64,000 nucleotides of DNA from Letharia columbiana (Eukaryota > Ascomycota > Lecanoromycetes > Lecanorales > Parmeliaceae): contig NW_023501067.1 of NCBI RefSeq assembly GCF_014066305.1, forward strand, positions 248,001-312,000. Direction: 5' to 3'. Below, piece after piece: positions 37,518 to 48,559 of the stretch. How positions within the stretch are numbered: position 1 is the stretch's first letter; each line of letters opens with the position of its first letter. The notes under the pieces are model-generated. The model was not told where the DNA came from. It did not search any database and worked only from the letters and a program-made list of their open reading frames with translations. A program made the position numbers and the translations under genes.

Positions 37518-37792
37518 TGTTAGGCTTAATGCGTTATAGACCTTGACGCTATTTACGCCAAGGCGCCGATATCGTATATACTACGTTAGGGTCCCTTTTA
37601 GAATCTAATTTTAATGACGTACCTTATATGTCTAGGGGCTTGACGGACATAGGTCTACTTCGCATGTCCCGAAGTTTTAATATTTCTTAGAGATTAGTTC
37701 TACTATTAAATATACTATTAAATCCCATAACGATACTATATCTTTTATAGCTAATGTTCGCTAGCTAACCGTTAGTGAACTACGCCCTTATA
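37518..37792 (+). repeat. 3' LTR of nested Gypsy element
   Basis: 275 bases, starting TGTTAGG and ending TTATA. It keeps more G/C than the left copy. Confidence 0.9.
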
Positions 37793-37797
37793 GATAA

Positions 37798-40080
37798 TCA
37801 AGCATCAAAGTTCTTCTATATGATCTCCTAAGGCGAGTTTTATTAAGGTCATATATATAATATCGAATACGGAGATAGATTTATTATTGGCTAATTATAA
37901 CCTATAGAATTATATTAGTACTACCTTAAATAGCTTATTTACTTTAATAAAAGATATATCTACGAAGCTTAGTATTAAAGCTTCGATATCTGAGAGATAG
38001 TTAGTCTTAATCTATTCTATTAATATAATAATTTTTCTATGAAAGTCTAATTAGCGTTTATTTTATAAAGAGGCTTTAGTAGCGATAGCACACGCGGATA
38101 GAGAGACGAAAGCGAGTGTCCTTTCTGTTTTTAACTCTTTGATCCTTATATATAAGGCTTTTAGATCTCTGGCGGCGACTTAGCTAGGGACGTTTAATTT
38201 TCCAATTCTTATAGTAGTTCGACGAGGACGTTCTTCTTAACGCCGACAGCTTTTAGAATTATATCAACTTATTCTTTTATTAATAAGTCTATATTCTTAT
38301 ATAAAACACTATTATCGCTAAAACGATATCTAGTCTTCAAGCACTTAAAATATCTACTTTCTTTTTAAATTCTATTTACTAATGATTTAGGATACTTATA
38401 TTCTCGTATATAGGAATTCTCGATAGTAGTATTATTGTTTCTTTTAGTGGATAAAGTATTACGCTGATTATTCGAGGGGATAAAGTTCCCACAACTATTA
38501 TCAGTTTTATTGATTTCTTCCTTACTCTTTAAATCTAATGTATTATCAATAGCCCGTAGGTTTATATCTAATGTTTGTAGGAAAATAACCAATTCTCGGA
38601 AAGTGCTAAAAGGCTATCTTGAAATTCGATATCTTAGGCGTGTGGAGATTAATCGTTTTAGGTTAGATATTTTATAGATATTAGTAAATTTTAAGGGAGC
38701 GATAGCTGCAGAGAATCGTGCGTAGAAGTTCTCGAACGATTTCTTCTTATCTATTACTCCTATATTAAATTTAGAATCGAATATCTTAGTATTCAATTTA
38801 ATAATCTTATTATATATTTCGAATATATTATCTAATTCGTTAATTATTTTTTGGGCGATTTAGTATAGGTCTAAGGTATCTTTATCTACTCTCGTTTTAA
38901 TAACGTTATACGTAGTAAACTTATAATAATCCCGTATGTAATCGATTTTCTCAAGTTTAGTAGAGAAGATTATGGCGCTTTATCTAAACTTCGCTTTAAG
39001 GTATTAACGCCAGCTATTCTACTTATTTCGATCATTAATACTATAAAAATCCGAGACGTCGAGATATCGTTTATTTAATTCTATATTCTCTACGCGATCC
39101 GTAATAGAGATATAACGTAAATTTCGATAGATGCTATTAATGGGAATACTCGGCTAATAAGATATAACCTTTACGTTCTTTTTATTAAAGTTTTTTAAAT
39201 TAGTTAATATGTAAGGTTATTACTTCTTTAGCTATTGCTCTTTACGTCTTAAGTCTTACTTAAGTTTCTTATTTTCTTTAATAAGTTTCGTAATATTAAT
39301 ACGATATCTATTACGTAAGCTTTAAAATCTATTATTAGTTTCTCGCTTATGGGATAATTAGCTATTACTATTACTTAGCTAGATAGTAATTACTAATATC
39401 TTTATCTTAGTATAAGCGATATTCTAGTTAAGTTATTTATTTTATTATTAAAGCACCTTAATATTTCGGCTAGCAGTTCGAAAGCTCTCTATTAAAGTCT
39501 TTAATTTATTATATTAAGTATTAGAAGTATCGATAGCGCTTTTTATAAAATTCTACGAGTTAACAATAGATATAAAGATTGCAATAGACTCTTTCTTAAT
39601 AATATTCGTAAGTTATACTTCGATATAATCTAAACTAAGTTCGATAATATATCTTCTAAAGATAGAACGCTTTTTTTTACATTATGCGGACAATATAAAG
39701 ATATTTAAGACCTTCTCATCGGAGTTCTTAAGTTCTTCTAGACGGTAACGTATTTATAGCTCATCTATAATAGTTTAACTTTGTGTATTATCTAGATTTA
39801 AGGTTGATGAGTTTATAGCTAGTATTAAGCCAGTGAGAGTACGAAGGGAATTTATTCCTTTTAGTATATTAAAGATATTTATTTCCTTCAGATTCTTATT
39901 TAATCTAGCTAGATTAGCCTTTATATAAGTAAAAGATTTTCTTTTAAATGATCTTTCGAGTAGTAAGCTCCTTCAACTATAGCTACTAACTTCTTAATAA
40001 TATACTTTCTTCTTAGTTACACCTTTAGTATAACTAGTAAATAGGTCGCTACCGCTCTAGAAGAAAGATAGATAGTATTA
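37798..40080 (-). pseudogene. Decayed gag of the outer Gypsy element
   Basis: Minus-strand fragments at 38614-38796 (FYARFSAAIAPLKFTNIYKI, NLKRLISTRLRYRI) and 38365-38592 resemble a retroelement gag capsid region. Surrounding sequence is RIP-saturated. It follows the right LTR in element sense, as expected for gag. Confidence 0.65.
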
Positions 40081-40265
40081 TATTAGAAACTTAATGGTAT
40101 ATGTAATAACTCTGTATTATAGTATAAAGAGAATACTATCTATGTAGGATTATTATAAGTATAGGCTTCACAGTAAGGTAGAAAGGCCGAAAGGCCTTGG
40201 CACGCTAAGCCCAATTAAGCCATAACACAAGTAAGTAAGGTCGTAAGGTCATTGGAACCGTGACA
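40081..40265 (-). repeat. Right LTR of outer Gypsy element (5' LTR in element sense)
   Basis: 185 bases, starting TATTAG and ending TGACA, followed by the second target copy GGGGG at 40266-40270. Its last third keeps the least mutated sequence. Confidence 0.92.
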
Positions 40266-40270
40266 GGGGG

Positions 40271-41486
40271 CTGACGAATACAAGAGGGGGTTACGCGAAG
40301 ATTTGACGGAGCGGAGTCTAGGAGGTGTGGGAGGGCGACAGCGAGGTATGGGGAGGATGCAGTAGGAAGGCAGGATCCGCCCCCTACTTTCTATGGGAAT
40401 CTCTTACTAATCAGGGGAATGTGGCTGTACCGGCCTAATGACTCTCCGGTATCGTACACTAGCGTTGGCTGAGGTTTAAAAGGAACCGTTAAAGCTGGCT
40501 ATTTGGCAGAAGAGAAGCTCGTCCCGGGATTACTCTTGTGGCCGAGAAGTCTATCATCTTGGCAGTCTAGCTTAGACAGGTTAGCGCTATAGATCATAGG
40601 CATAATTCAGTGTCAAACTGCGGAGGAACGAGATATATATCATTGTCCTTTATCATCATTATCCTTTATGAAAATAAAGAAAGTCAACGTTAAGGAATCT
40701 TCCACCAGACAGTGATGGATCAGGGCATTCCCTTCCGGACATTCAAGCATATTGCTTCTTAAGCCGAAGAAGTTGGAGAGTATTTTGCTGGATCAAAAGG
40801 CCGTTTGAGGAAACCAGACCAATATCCTGAAATAACCATGAGCATAATGTGCATGATGGCTTTGATTTCTCCACGTAGAAGACGGTGTGATCCGAGCCTG
40901 TCAGTAAGCTTACGATTGTAGAACGAATATTTGGTGGTGAAGAAAATACATTGATGACCATTACGCGTATCCTACGGGAAATACGAGGCCGGTCCCCTGG
41001 AAATGAAATGTCGCGCTACTTGCGCCTCCTTGCCCATCCATCCTTCAATAAAACATCACCGAGTCTCCTATCCATCAAACACATCTCTTGCAATTACTCT
41101 CCAAATACAATCCTTACAATGCACTGGTCAAGCTGAGGTCCTACGAACGAAAAAAAAAACCGCGGCGATCCGGGACCTCCATTGTCCACTAGGTACGAGT
41201 ACTGTCCAGCCTTGCCACTCGCTCAATTTCTTTGTTTCTATTTTGGTCGTCGCAGCGACAACCGTCAATCCTCCTCATACCATCAACCATCACGACGTCT
41301 CATTATTCCCTCTTCGGCTCATATTTGATAGCGCTCCATTCACAGAAACATCACTTCGCTAGAGCAGCTGTTTCGATACCTGGCGCGGCTGCGCAACCCG
41401 GTCTCGAACACCGCACTCAGGTGCAACCAAGCGCCTCTACATCTTCACCTTGAACGCTTGGATCCTTTATTTGGCCACACATCATT
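40271..41486. other. Retroelement flank and promoter of the FLC-like gene
   Basis: The first about 125 bases continue the frame of the interrupted ORF (minus strand). Base composition returns to normal directly after the target duplication. No further gene recognised. Confidence 0.45.
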
Positions 41487-43859
41487 ATGCGTTTCTCATC
41501 ATTGTCCGGGTCAGCATGGCTTTCTCTTGCCACTATAGTTTCCCTGGCGCCTTTCGCATCACCGGAGAGATTGATAGAGTCACAATCCCTGAACCCTTGC
41601 CAAGCGAACTCCAGTTTCACAGCGACGTTATTCAATGTCATCTTCACACCAGACAACAACAGTTTAGCCTTCAACATCCTCGGGGTTTCATCGATTTCAG
41701 GTTATGTCACGGCAGAGATCGATGTTATTGCTTACGGCTACACCGCTTTGAAGCAGACCTTGGACCCTTGCACCTCAAACCTAGAGGGCCTGTGTCCCAT
41801 GAACACTGGTCAGATCAACATCCAATCGAACATTGACGTTCCGTCAAGCGTCGAGAAATATATCCCCAGCATTACATACGGTGTGCCGGACTTGGATGGT
41901 GTTGTCAAGGTCTACATCAAGAACAACGTGACTGGGGCTAGTGAAGCTTGTGTCGAAGCACCGCTCTCCAACGGAAAGACGGTCGACCAGAAAGGGGTCG
42001 GATGGACGACTGCGGTCATCGCTGGTCTAGCGTTGCTAGCTTCTGCGGTGACCTCGGGGCTAGGACATTCAAATACCGCAGCCCATGTGGCCGCAAATGC
42101 TCTGTCTCTGTTCGGCTTTTTCCAAGCTCAAGCCATTATTGGTATGACTGCTGTTCCTCTTCCACCGATCGTTGCTTCATGGACCCAAAATTTTCAATGG
42201 AGCTTGGGAATCATCAGAGTCGGTTTCCTGGAGTCGATATGTACCTGGTATCAAAGGGCTACAGGGGGAACGCCGTCAACGCTACTGTCAACTCTCAACA
42301 CGGAGTCTGTCGAAGTCCAAAAGCGGTCTCTTAATGTGGGCAAGAGTATTATGCGTGCCGCTCATGCTTTGTCCAAAAGAGTCAACAATACCTCTGCGAC
42401 AGCCTCAGCCGCAAAAGTGGTCATAGTCTCCGGCATCAAAAGGGTTGGATTTCGCGCGAAGATCGAAACCACCAACATTTTCTTGACGGGACTCATCTTC
42501 TTCATGATCTTCGTCTTCCTCACAGCGGTCTGTGTAATGCTATTCAAGGGCTTTTGCGAAATTGCTGTTAAGGCCGGATGGTTTAAGGGCGATAAATTTG
42601 AAGACTTCAGAACTGGATGGAAGGTTGTGCTGAAGGGTATATTGTTCCGTTTGGTAAGCCATGAGCCCTAGGTCTAATGACCCAACACTAATGCGACTAC
42701 TGTAGGTGCTCATTGGCTATCCGCAAATCTGCATTCTATGCCTTTGGGAGTTGACGCAGAGGGACTCCGCCGCCGAAGTCGTACTTGCGTTATTCTTCTT
42801 CGTCTCAATGAGCATAGCTTTGGCCTGGGCCTCGCTCAAGGTCTTCCGGATAGCCAAGCGATCAGTTACCATGCATAAGAACCCTGCCTACATCCTTTAC
42901 TCCGATCCGTCCGCTCTCAACAAATGGGGTTTCTTATATGTCCAATTCCGTGCTACAGCCTACTACTTCATCATGCCAAGTCTGGGTTATATTTTGATCA
43001 AAGCATTGTTTATTGCTTTTGCCCAGAACAGCGGCATCACTCAAGCCATTGCACTGGTCGTCATCGAGGCTGGCTTCCTCATCGGTGTCAGCATTCTCCG
43101 GCCATGGATGGACAAGAAGACCAACGCATTCAACATCTCCATCGCAGCCATTAACTTCATCAACGCTATCTTCTTGCTAGTCTTCACCTCGGTCTTTAAC
43201 CAACCGGTAAGCTTGTCCACATCCCATTGGACCCAGATTCAATACTGACACACACACAGGGGATTGTTACTGGTGTCATGGGTGTGGTTTTCTTCGTCTA
43301 CAACGCCGCCTTTGCCTTAGTCCTCCTGTTAATGGTACTTGTCGCTACATGTTACGCAATATTCTCCAAGAATCCCGACACGAGATACCAGCCTATGCGA
43401 GACGATCGCGGCTCGTTCATCAAGTCTCAGACAAATCTCAATACCGAGCTTGATGCCCTTGGTGTCACTGCCCGAGGAGACATGGCCCAGAAGGGTTTCT
43501 ATGGTCGTGACCTTGATGACGATGAAGACTCTTACTCTTCCGGGTCTGGAAAAATGGGTCATGACGCCGCGGGCGCACCTCTGCCACCATCCACCGCCAA
43601 CTCAAACCGAAACCTCAGCGCGCGAGAGCCACCGCGTTCTCCCGTTGATCCGAACATGCAGTACCTCCCCAGCGATGGTACTCCTCGCCATGGACCGCCA
43701 ATGTACAAAAACGACAACTCGAGTTCTCGTCCTGGCGCCGACATGCCATTGATGGGAAGACAACGAGACCAGTCACCCTACCGCCCGAATACTGCAGGTG
43801 GCTACAGACAGCAGAACAATACCAGTCCATGGCAGCGGGGTGCCGGTTACGATCATTGA
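41487..43859 (+). CDS. FLC/TRP-like membrane protein (flavin carrier family)
   Basis: Member of the fungal FLC/Pkd2 family (ML-like domain plus TRP-like channel domain, PF06011), placed in ER, vacuole or plasma membrane and linked to FAD transport, calcium and wall integrity. Exons 41487-42653, 42706-43206 and 43260-43859 join in phase to 755 aa. A signal peptide (LSLATIVSLAPFASP) is followed by a luminal ML-like domain with paired cysteines and N-glycosylation sites. About eight to nine hydrophobic segments follow (VIAGLALLASAVTSGL, IFLTGLIFFMIFVFLTAVCV and others). The typical FRATAYYFIMP block is in exon 2. The C-terminal about 170 residues are a disordered Pro/Ser/Arg tail. The frame is intact. 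Whether it moves flavins or ions cannot be decided here. Confidence 0.92.
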
Positions 43860-44217
43860 GGACCACTTTACGGCCGCGGCGTCAGCATATAATAGATATT
43901 GATAATATTGCCTCGATGATTATTTTATGAACCCCACCATGGTTGAAAGAGTGGAGTCTGAGCATTTTCTTCTTACCGCACTTGAGTGCTTCCGCAGGAT
44001 TTTGGGACATGATGGGCTCGAGACCGCTCTTGTGGTGACGGTAATTGTACAATGGGGCGCATGGCAAAAATCAGGCATCTGGCGAGTTGAAGAGAGCAAG
44101 CCACGATGCATGTGGCCGCGTTGTTAGCTAGTCAATGTAGATAGTCAGAGCCAAATTCATTTTATCGTTGAGCTCCCTTACGCCCATCTATGATGTGTGC
44201 TTTCATCTAATATGCCA
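43860..44217. other. Intergenic, converging 3' ends
   Basis: 358 bases between a plus-strand and a minus-strand stop. Nothing recognised. Confidence 0.4.
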
Positions 44218-44884
44218 CTATCTCTTCACAGGCCCAGGTGCCCAGGCTTCAGGCTGCCACCCCTCGCCAGGGTTCCCTCTCTGTCGAGCCCATGGATTCT
44301 CCTTCTGCTTCTTCACTTGCCCACTCCTCTCCCCCTTCTCCCCCTCACTCAACTCCTTCTCCACCCTCTCCCCACTCCCCGTCTTCTGCCCCTCCTCCCA
44401 CCTCCTCCCCACCGTCCCCTCCGCCTCTCCGTCTCCAACCCCCAGCTCCAAATTCCCCCTTCTCGGCTTATCAAGAACCGACGGCTTAGCAGCCCATCTC
44501 GCATCTGCCGCAGCAGCCAATTGCTTCAAATCGCGTTGGCGCCGAACATCTTGTATCTGTTCCGGTAGTGAAGGGGGAGTAGGGCGAGTGCCGCGGAGCC
44601 ATTGGTGCCAACTTGGGGAGATTTCGATGTCGGAGTAGGCGATCTTGGGGTTGTTTTGGAGGATGCGGCGAGGACGGGTGAATGCGAGGCTAGGCTTGAA
44701 GTACCAGAAGGTGTTTCCGTTGAGGTCGGTGCCTGTAGTTGTATGTCAGTAAAGTGGTTGGAATAGTAGGCGCTCCGAACGCTGGAGAGCATGTACCGGC
44801 TAGCCAGCGTCGCCGCCATGGTAGTTCTAGTGTCTTCCATTTTCGCCATATTGCAGTGAGAGGAGATGAAGAAGGAGCAGACAT
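44218..44884 (-). CDS. NDUFAF2/NDUFA12-like mitochondrial complex I protein
   Basis: Small mitochondrial protein of the NDUFA12/mimitin family (PF05071), an assembly factor or subunit of respiratory complex I. Exons 44797-44884 and 44218-44732 join in phase to 200 aa. The N-terminus MSAPSSSPLTAIWRKWKTLE is followed by LPWRRRWLAGTDLNGNTFWY, where the G of GTDLNGN spans the intron, and by IEISPSWHQWLRGTRPTPPS. Both blocks are diagnostic. The C-terminal half is Glu/Lys/Gly-rich and looks disordered. A longer frame starting at 44921 reads through the intron and loses the family match, so I rejected it. It shares a 301-base promoter region with the divergent calponin-type gene. Confidence 0.9.
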
Positions 44885-45185
44885 TTGGAGATTGAGTAGT
44901 AGACGTTGCTGGGATCCTCATTCGATATCAAAATGTCTAGTGGCGACCCTGGTCATCCCGCCGCGCTAAGCGGGAGTTCATCAATCTGGGGAACACTGAG
45001 TTCAGCCTTGACACTGTACCAAACATACACAGCACGCTTGAGTTCACTTTACACAAGCATAAATATGCACAGGCTTACGGATCAGCACTGGAACATTATG
45101 TACAACCAGTATTGCTAAACCTAGTATCCCAGCAAGACATTAGGTAGCCTTCCTGTGGCCTGAAAACAGAGCAAGGTCAACCACC
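44885..45185. promoter_or_regulatory. Divergent promoter
   Basis: 301 bases separate the starts of the complex I protein gene and the CH-domain gene. No box recognised with confidence. Confidence 0.45.
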
Positions 45186-47320
45186 ATGGCTTCGGTATCT
45201 TCCCTCGACAAGGACATGCGAAATATTCGCCTGTCGAAGTACACCCCGCAAGCTGCGAATGAAGTGAGGATATGGATCCAGGATGTTCTGGGAGAGCGGT
45301 TGGTTGATGGGGATTTGCTGGAGGCACTGAAGGATGGGATTGCACTCTGCAAGTATGCCATACGGTATTACCATACCTCTGATAGTACTGAGACTGACAC
45401 AAGTCCGGCAGGCTTGTCAACCTCGCAGCCCCACCAGGTGTACGCTTCAAAGACTCATCCATGCCTTTCGTCCAGATGGAGAACATCTCTCACTTTCTCC
45501 GCGCCTGCCAATCGCCTCCTTTGAACCTACAGTCACATGATATTTTCCAGACCGTCGATCTCTATGAGTCGAAAGATCCTGCTCAGGTACTACAGTGCAT
45601 ATCCTCTTTTAGCCGAAGAGCCCATGCCGTACAGCCAAGCAAATTTTCGAGTACTATAGGAGGGGATAAGAGCAAGACTGGCATCATCAGCCCGCAGAGT
45701 ACTGGAGGCTTTTCTGCAGCAAGATATGGGCGGCCTCGAGGCATCAGCAACTCAAGCGAGGCTAGTTCAGCTACTTCCCACCAGGCCTCACACCAGGCAT
45801 CTAAAGCAGTAGGCGGACGAGGCAGTCCTTCAATATCCGACAATCATGCAGAAAAGACCGTCAATGGCGCTCCACCAGCATCGTCTTCGGGAGGCGTCAG
45901 TAGCTGGAGCAAAAAGGGCGATGAGGGTGCTACAACTCCGGCTTGGAACATCCATCAGTATGGGTATATGGGTGGTGCGAGTCAAGGAAATCAAGGAATC
46001 TCATTTGGAGGCCGGAGACAGATTACTACACCAGCACCCAAGGTTCCGAGCTTAGCAGGGAAGGAGCGCAAGAAGCGTGAGCAAGAAGCAGAGGATGAGA
46101 GATTACGACTGCAAGCTGACGAAGCTGAGCACAAACGGCGTGTGGAACGAGAAGCCGAAGAAGAGAGGGAGAGGCTTGCTGAAGAGCAGCGGTGGGAAGA
46201 AGAGACGGCACGAAAACGCGAAATAGAAAAGCGCCGAGTTGAAGAGGAGAAACGCCGGTGGGACGAAGAAGAAAGAAAATGGAAAGAAGAGGAGGAGATT
46301 AGAGCGAAAGAAGAGGCGGAAGCTGAGATCAAGACAGCGAGGCAAAGGCAAGGGAAAATCCAGCCAAGGCCACAACTCCAGGGTCAGTACCTCAGCCAGT
46401 ACAAAGCGGAACAGCTGCAAAAGCCTCCGGCGTCTAGCGGAGAGGATCCCGAGCGAGCTCCAGAACGAGATCGAGTCGAAGAACTAGAGAAGCAGCTAGC
46501 AGAAGCCAAGGAGCGTGAAGCGAAGTATGAACGTGAGCGACAGGAGCGGTTGCAAGCAGATCAAGTTCGAAACCAGGAGGGGACCTCTTGGTCAAGCGCT
46601 AATGTACAGCAAGATCGCCCTCGAAGCAGGAGTCGACCGGCGCCAGCACATTCGCACCAGGACAGTGAAGACTCCCGGAGAGCAGACGAGCGTGACTATC
46701 TGAGGAAAGAATGGTCAAGCCACAACGCCGAGCCAGCTCCACCACAACAGCCTCCAAGACCTCTTCCAACAACTCAAGACCTTCTACCACCGCAGCCTCC
46801 GCGCCCCCTGCCCAGCTTAGATGGACCCCCTCAGCAACCACCTCGACCCCTGCCGACTCCTCAAGCATCCTCACCACCACCAATCTCATCCCTTCCACCA
46901 CGCCCGCTCCCAAATCCAGCAAGCTACGCTTCCAGTCCCCGTCAACCCTCTCCCCAACGCAAGTCACCCTTCGCAAGACCTACATCACCCGCCATCTCCA
47001 CACCGATTCCGCCTCCTCAGTCGCAGTCCGCCAGTACACCAACCAAAAAGCCACCTTTCGCCAAGCCATCCTCTCTCCTTAGCCGAGAAATGGAACTCGA
47101 CCGTCTCCGCCAGCAAGAATGGGAAGAAGCGCAGAGAGCGACTAAAGCGGCTGCTGCTTCAGGGGTAAGAGAGGGTGGTGTAGGGCCTGGCGATGGCAGT
47201 TGGGACGTGAATCAGTATGGGTATCTGGGTGGTGATAGTCAAAACCGGGGCGGAGCGGGGATAGGATTTGGAGCGAGACGTCAGATCATTGGGCCTAGAG
47301 ATCCACCTGGGAAGTCGTGA
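45186..47320 (+). CDS. Actin-binding CH-domain protein with two calponin-type repeats
   Basis: Exons 45186-45352 and 45412-47320 join in phase (C-K-L-V-N) to 691 aa. Residues about 20-125 form a calponin-homology domain (EVRIWIQDVLGERLVDG, LCKLVNLAAPPGVRFKDS, FVQMENISHFLRAC, IFQTVDLYESKDPAQVL). A calponin-like repeat near residues 233-260 (WNIHQYGYMGG, GISFGGRRQI) recurs at the very C-terminus, residues about 655-690 (WDVNQYGYLGG, GIGFGARRQI). Between them lie a highly charged coiled coil (about 270-365, EEERERLAEEQRWEEE) and a Pro-rich region with PPRPLP repeats, likely SH3 targets. It should bind or bundle actin at patches or the hyphal tip. It is far longer than yeast Scp1 (about 200 aa), with repeats at both ends of a long arm. 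Confidence 0.9.
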
Positions 47321-47706
47321 AAGACTTCGATGGATTATGAAAGGGATATGGGTTACGAAAAGGATTGAGCAAGCGTGGCATGTAATTGGTTTGGATGTTT
47401 CGACACCCACGCATTGATAGCTTTCCCAGCAGAAAATGCTAGCCACCAGCCTTTCCGTCGAAATTCTCGCAGCTTCTGGTCTATGCATAGCAGCCTTGCC
47501 CTCATGCTGTGAAACATAGCCCGATCCTGGGTATCATGCAACCAAAGCAACGGCTTCCGATCTCCAGCCTCCCTAAGAATGCTTTTGTAATCTAGATCCA
47601 TCAAACGAATCTTCCCCCTTCTTCTCCAGCCCCTCATAAAAATCCTAGCAGGGGGTCTCTCTCTCCGCTCAAAACATCCACCTTTCAAGCACCCACATCC
47701 CATCGG
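47321..47706. other. Intergenic, converging 3' ends
   Basis: 386 bases. A minus-strand frame here (47353-47703) is the out-of-frame continuation of the U1-C gene plus 3' UTR, not a gene. Confidence 0.4.
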
Positions 47707-48559
47707 CTACCTCCCACCCTGAAACGGCGGCATACCCTGCGGCGGCGGGAACCCGCCCTGCGGCGGACTCATCCCCTGCCCCGGCCCCCCCCATCGGGGG
47801 CGGGAACCCCTGGAAGTTCGGCGGCATGCCTCCGGGCGGTGGGAACGGCAACCCGCCGGGCATCCCGGGCATCGGGGGTCCATTGCCACTCGGCGAAGCG
47901 GCGGGCGGGAAAGGGGGGAAAGGAGGCATGCCGCGACCGCCCGGCGGGGGCACGAAGCCGGGCGGAGGGGCGCCGGGACCGCCGGGGCCGGGCATGAAGG
48001 GCGGCGGGGGCATTCCGGCTGTGGAGAGGGAAGGGGGTCTGTTAGCACACGTCGTCCGCGGGATTTTGGCAACGAACGGCTCGGGAATGGGGCGGCGTAC
48101 CGGGGAAACCAAACGGCGGGGGAGGAAAGCCCTGCCCGCCCATGGGTGGACCGCCTTGCGGTGCGAGCATGGGGTTTGCGCCCGCTTGGCCTTCGGCGGC
48201 GTAGGAGGATGTGATGGAGTCGATGACCGACTGAGCTTTTTCGTGGCCGATTTCTGCAGTCTGGAGTCAGTCCGGGTGTTGTTGTGTAGAGAAGAGGAGG
48301 AGGGGAAGGGGAAAGGGGAAAGGGGAGTTGGAGACATACGTTGATAGTAGTCTAGCACGTTCCGCTCGTGATTTCGACCGCTGTTATGGGCTTTTCGGAC
48401 GGACATGGAGTCGTGGGTGAGGTAGACATCGCAGTAGTCGCCTGTGGAGTTAGCGTCTGATGGTGAGAGACGAGGGAGGTAGAGATCCTACAGAAGAGTG
48501 CTTGGCTGTTAGTAGAGTCAATCAAAGCTGCGGGGAAGGGAAAACTTATATTTTGGCAT
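47707..48559 (-). CDS. YHC1: U1 small nuclear ribonucleoprotein C (U1-C), one indel, odd first intron
   Basis: Spliceosomal protein that stabilises U1 snRNP at the 5' splice site. The matrin-type zinc finger is clear ([18 protein letters not shown], then [14 protein letters not shown]), followed by [20 protein letters not shown] and a Pro/Gly/Met-rich tail. Exons: 48550-48559 (ATGCCAAAAT), 48340-48441, 48101-48253 and 47707-48018. The C8 run at 47785-47792 has one base too many; without it the tail reads [19 protein letters not shown] and stops at 47707. The first intron would start with ATAAGT instead of GTAAGT and gives MPK-CDYC where relatives have two extra aromatic residues before the Cys. 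A tiny exon may therefore be hidden in 48442-48549, or the donor is mutated. The 5' end is the uncertain part. Confidence 0.85.

Larger units (their letters stand above)
30670..37792 (+). mobile_element. Nested RIP-mutated Gypsy chromovirus, opposite strand
   Basis: 7,123 bp with 275-bp LTRs at 30670-30944 and 37518-37792 (TGTTAGG or TATTAGG start, TTATA end). The flanks GGTGA (30665-30669) and GATAA (37793-37797) fit one 5-bp target duplication whose right copy took two G-to-A changes. A purine-rich tract (AGAAGAGAAGATAAT) precedes the right LTR, so the element is on the plus strand. It lies inside the protease region of the outer element and is therefore younger than it. Confidence 0.9.
26583..40265 (-). 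mobile_element. RIP-mutated Ty3/Gypsy LTR retrotransposon, interrupted by a second one
   Basis: Complete element of 13,683 bp with 185-bp LTRs at both ends and 5-bp direct repeats GGGGG at 26578-26582 and 40266-40270. Its ends are TGTCA...TGACA, with some copies changed to TATTA/TGATA. The minus orientation rests on a readable Gypsy reverse transcriptase on that strand, gag remnants to its right, and a purine-rich tract (AAAGAGAGGGGTAA on the minus strand) abutting the left LTR. Removing the nested element and one target copy leaves about 6.55 kb, normal for Gypsy. By eye the two LTRs differ at about 27 sites, all C/T or G/A transitions with no indels, which indicates RIP. The body is strongly AT-rich with many TAA/TAG stops, so it is inactive. 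Confidence 0.93.

Noticed and set aside
26770..40080. AT-rich block as a centromere or mitochondrial insertion
   Set aside because: Paired LTRs, target duplications and reverse transcriptase/integrase remnants explain it as RIP-mutated retroelements.
44526..44921. 131-codon minus-strand ORF as a gene of its own
   Set aside because: It reads through the intron of the complex I protein gene in the wrong frame; the spliced model restores GTDLNGNTFWY.
45583..46420. Minus-strand Ser/Phe/Leu-rich frames resembling membrane proteins
   Set aside because: Antisense to the Glu/Lys/Arg coiled coil of the CH-domain gene, which produces Phe/Leu/Ser codons on the other strand.
47826..48344. 172-codon plus-strand Gly-rich frame
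   Set aside because: Antisense to the Pro/Gly tail of U1-C.
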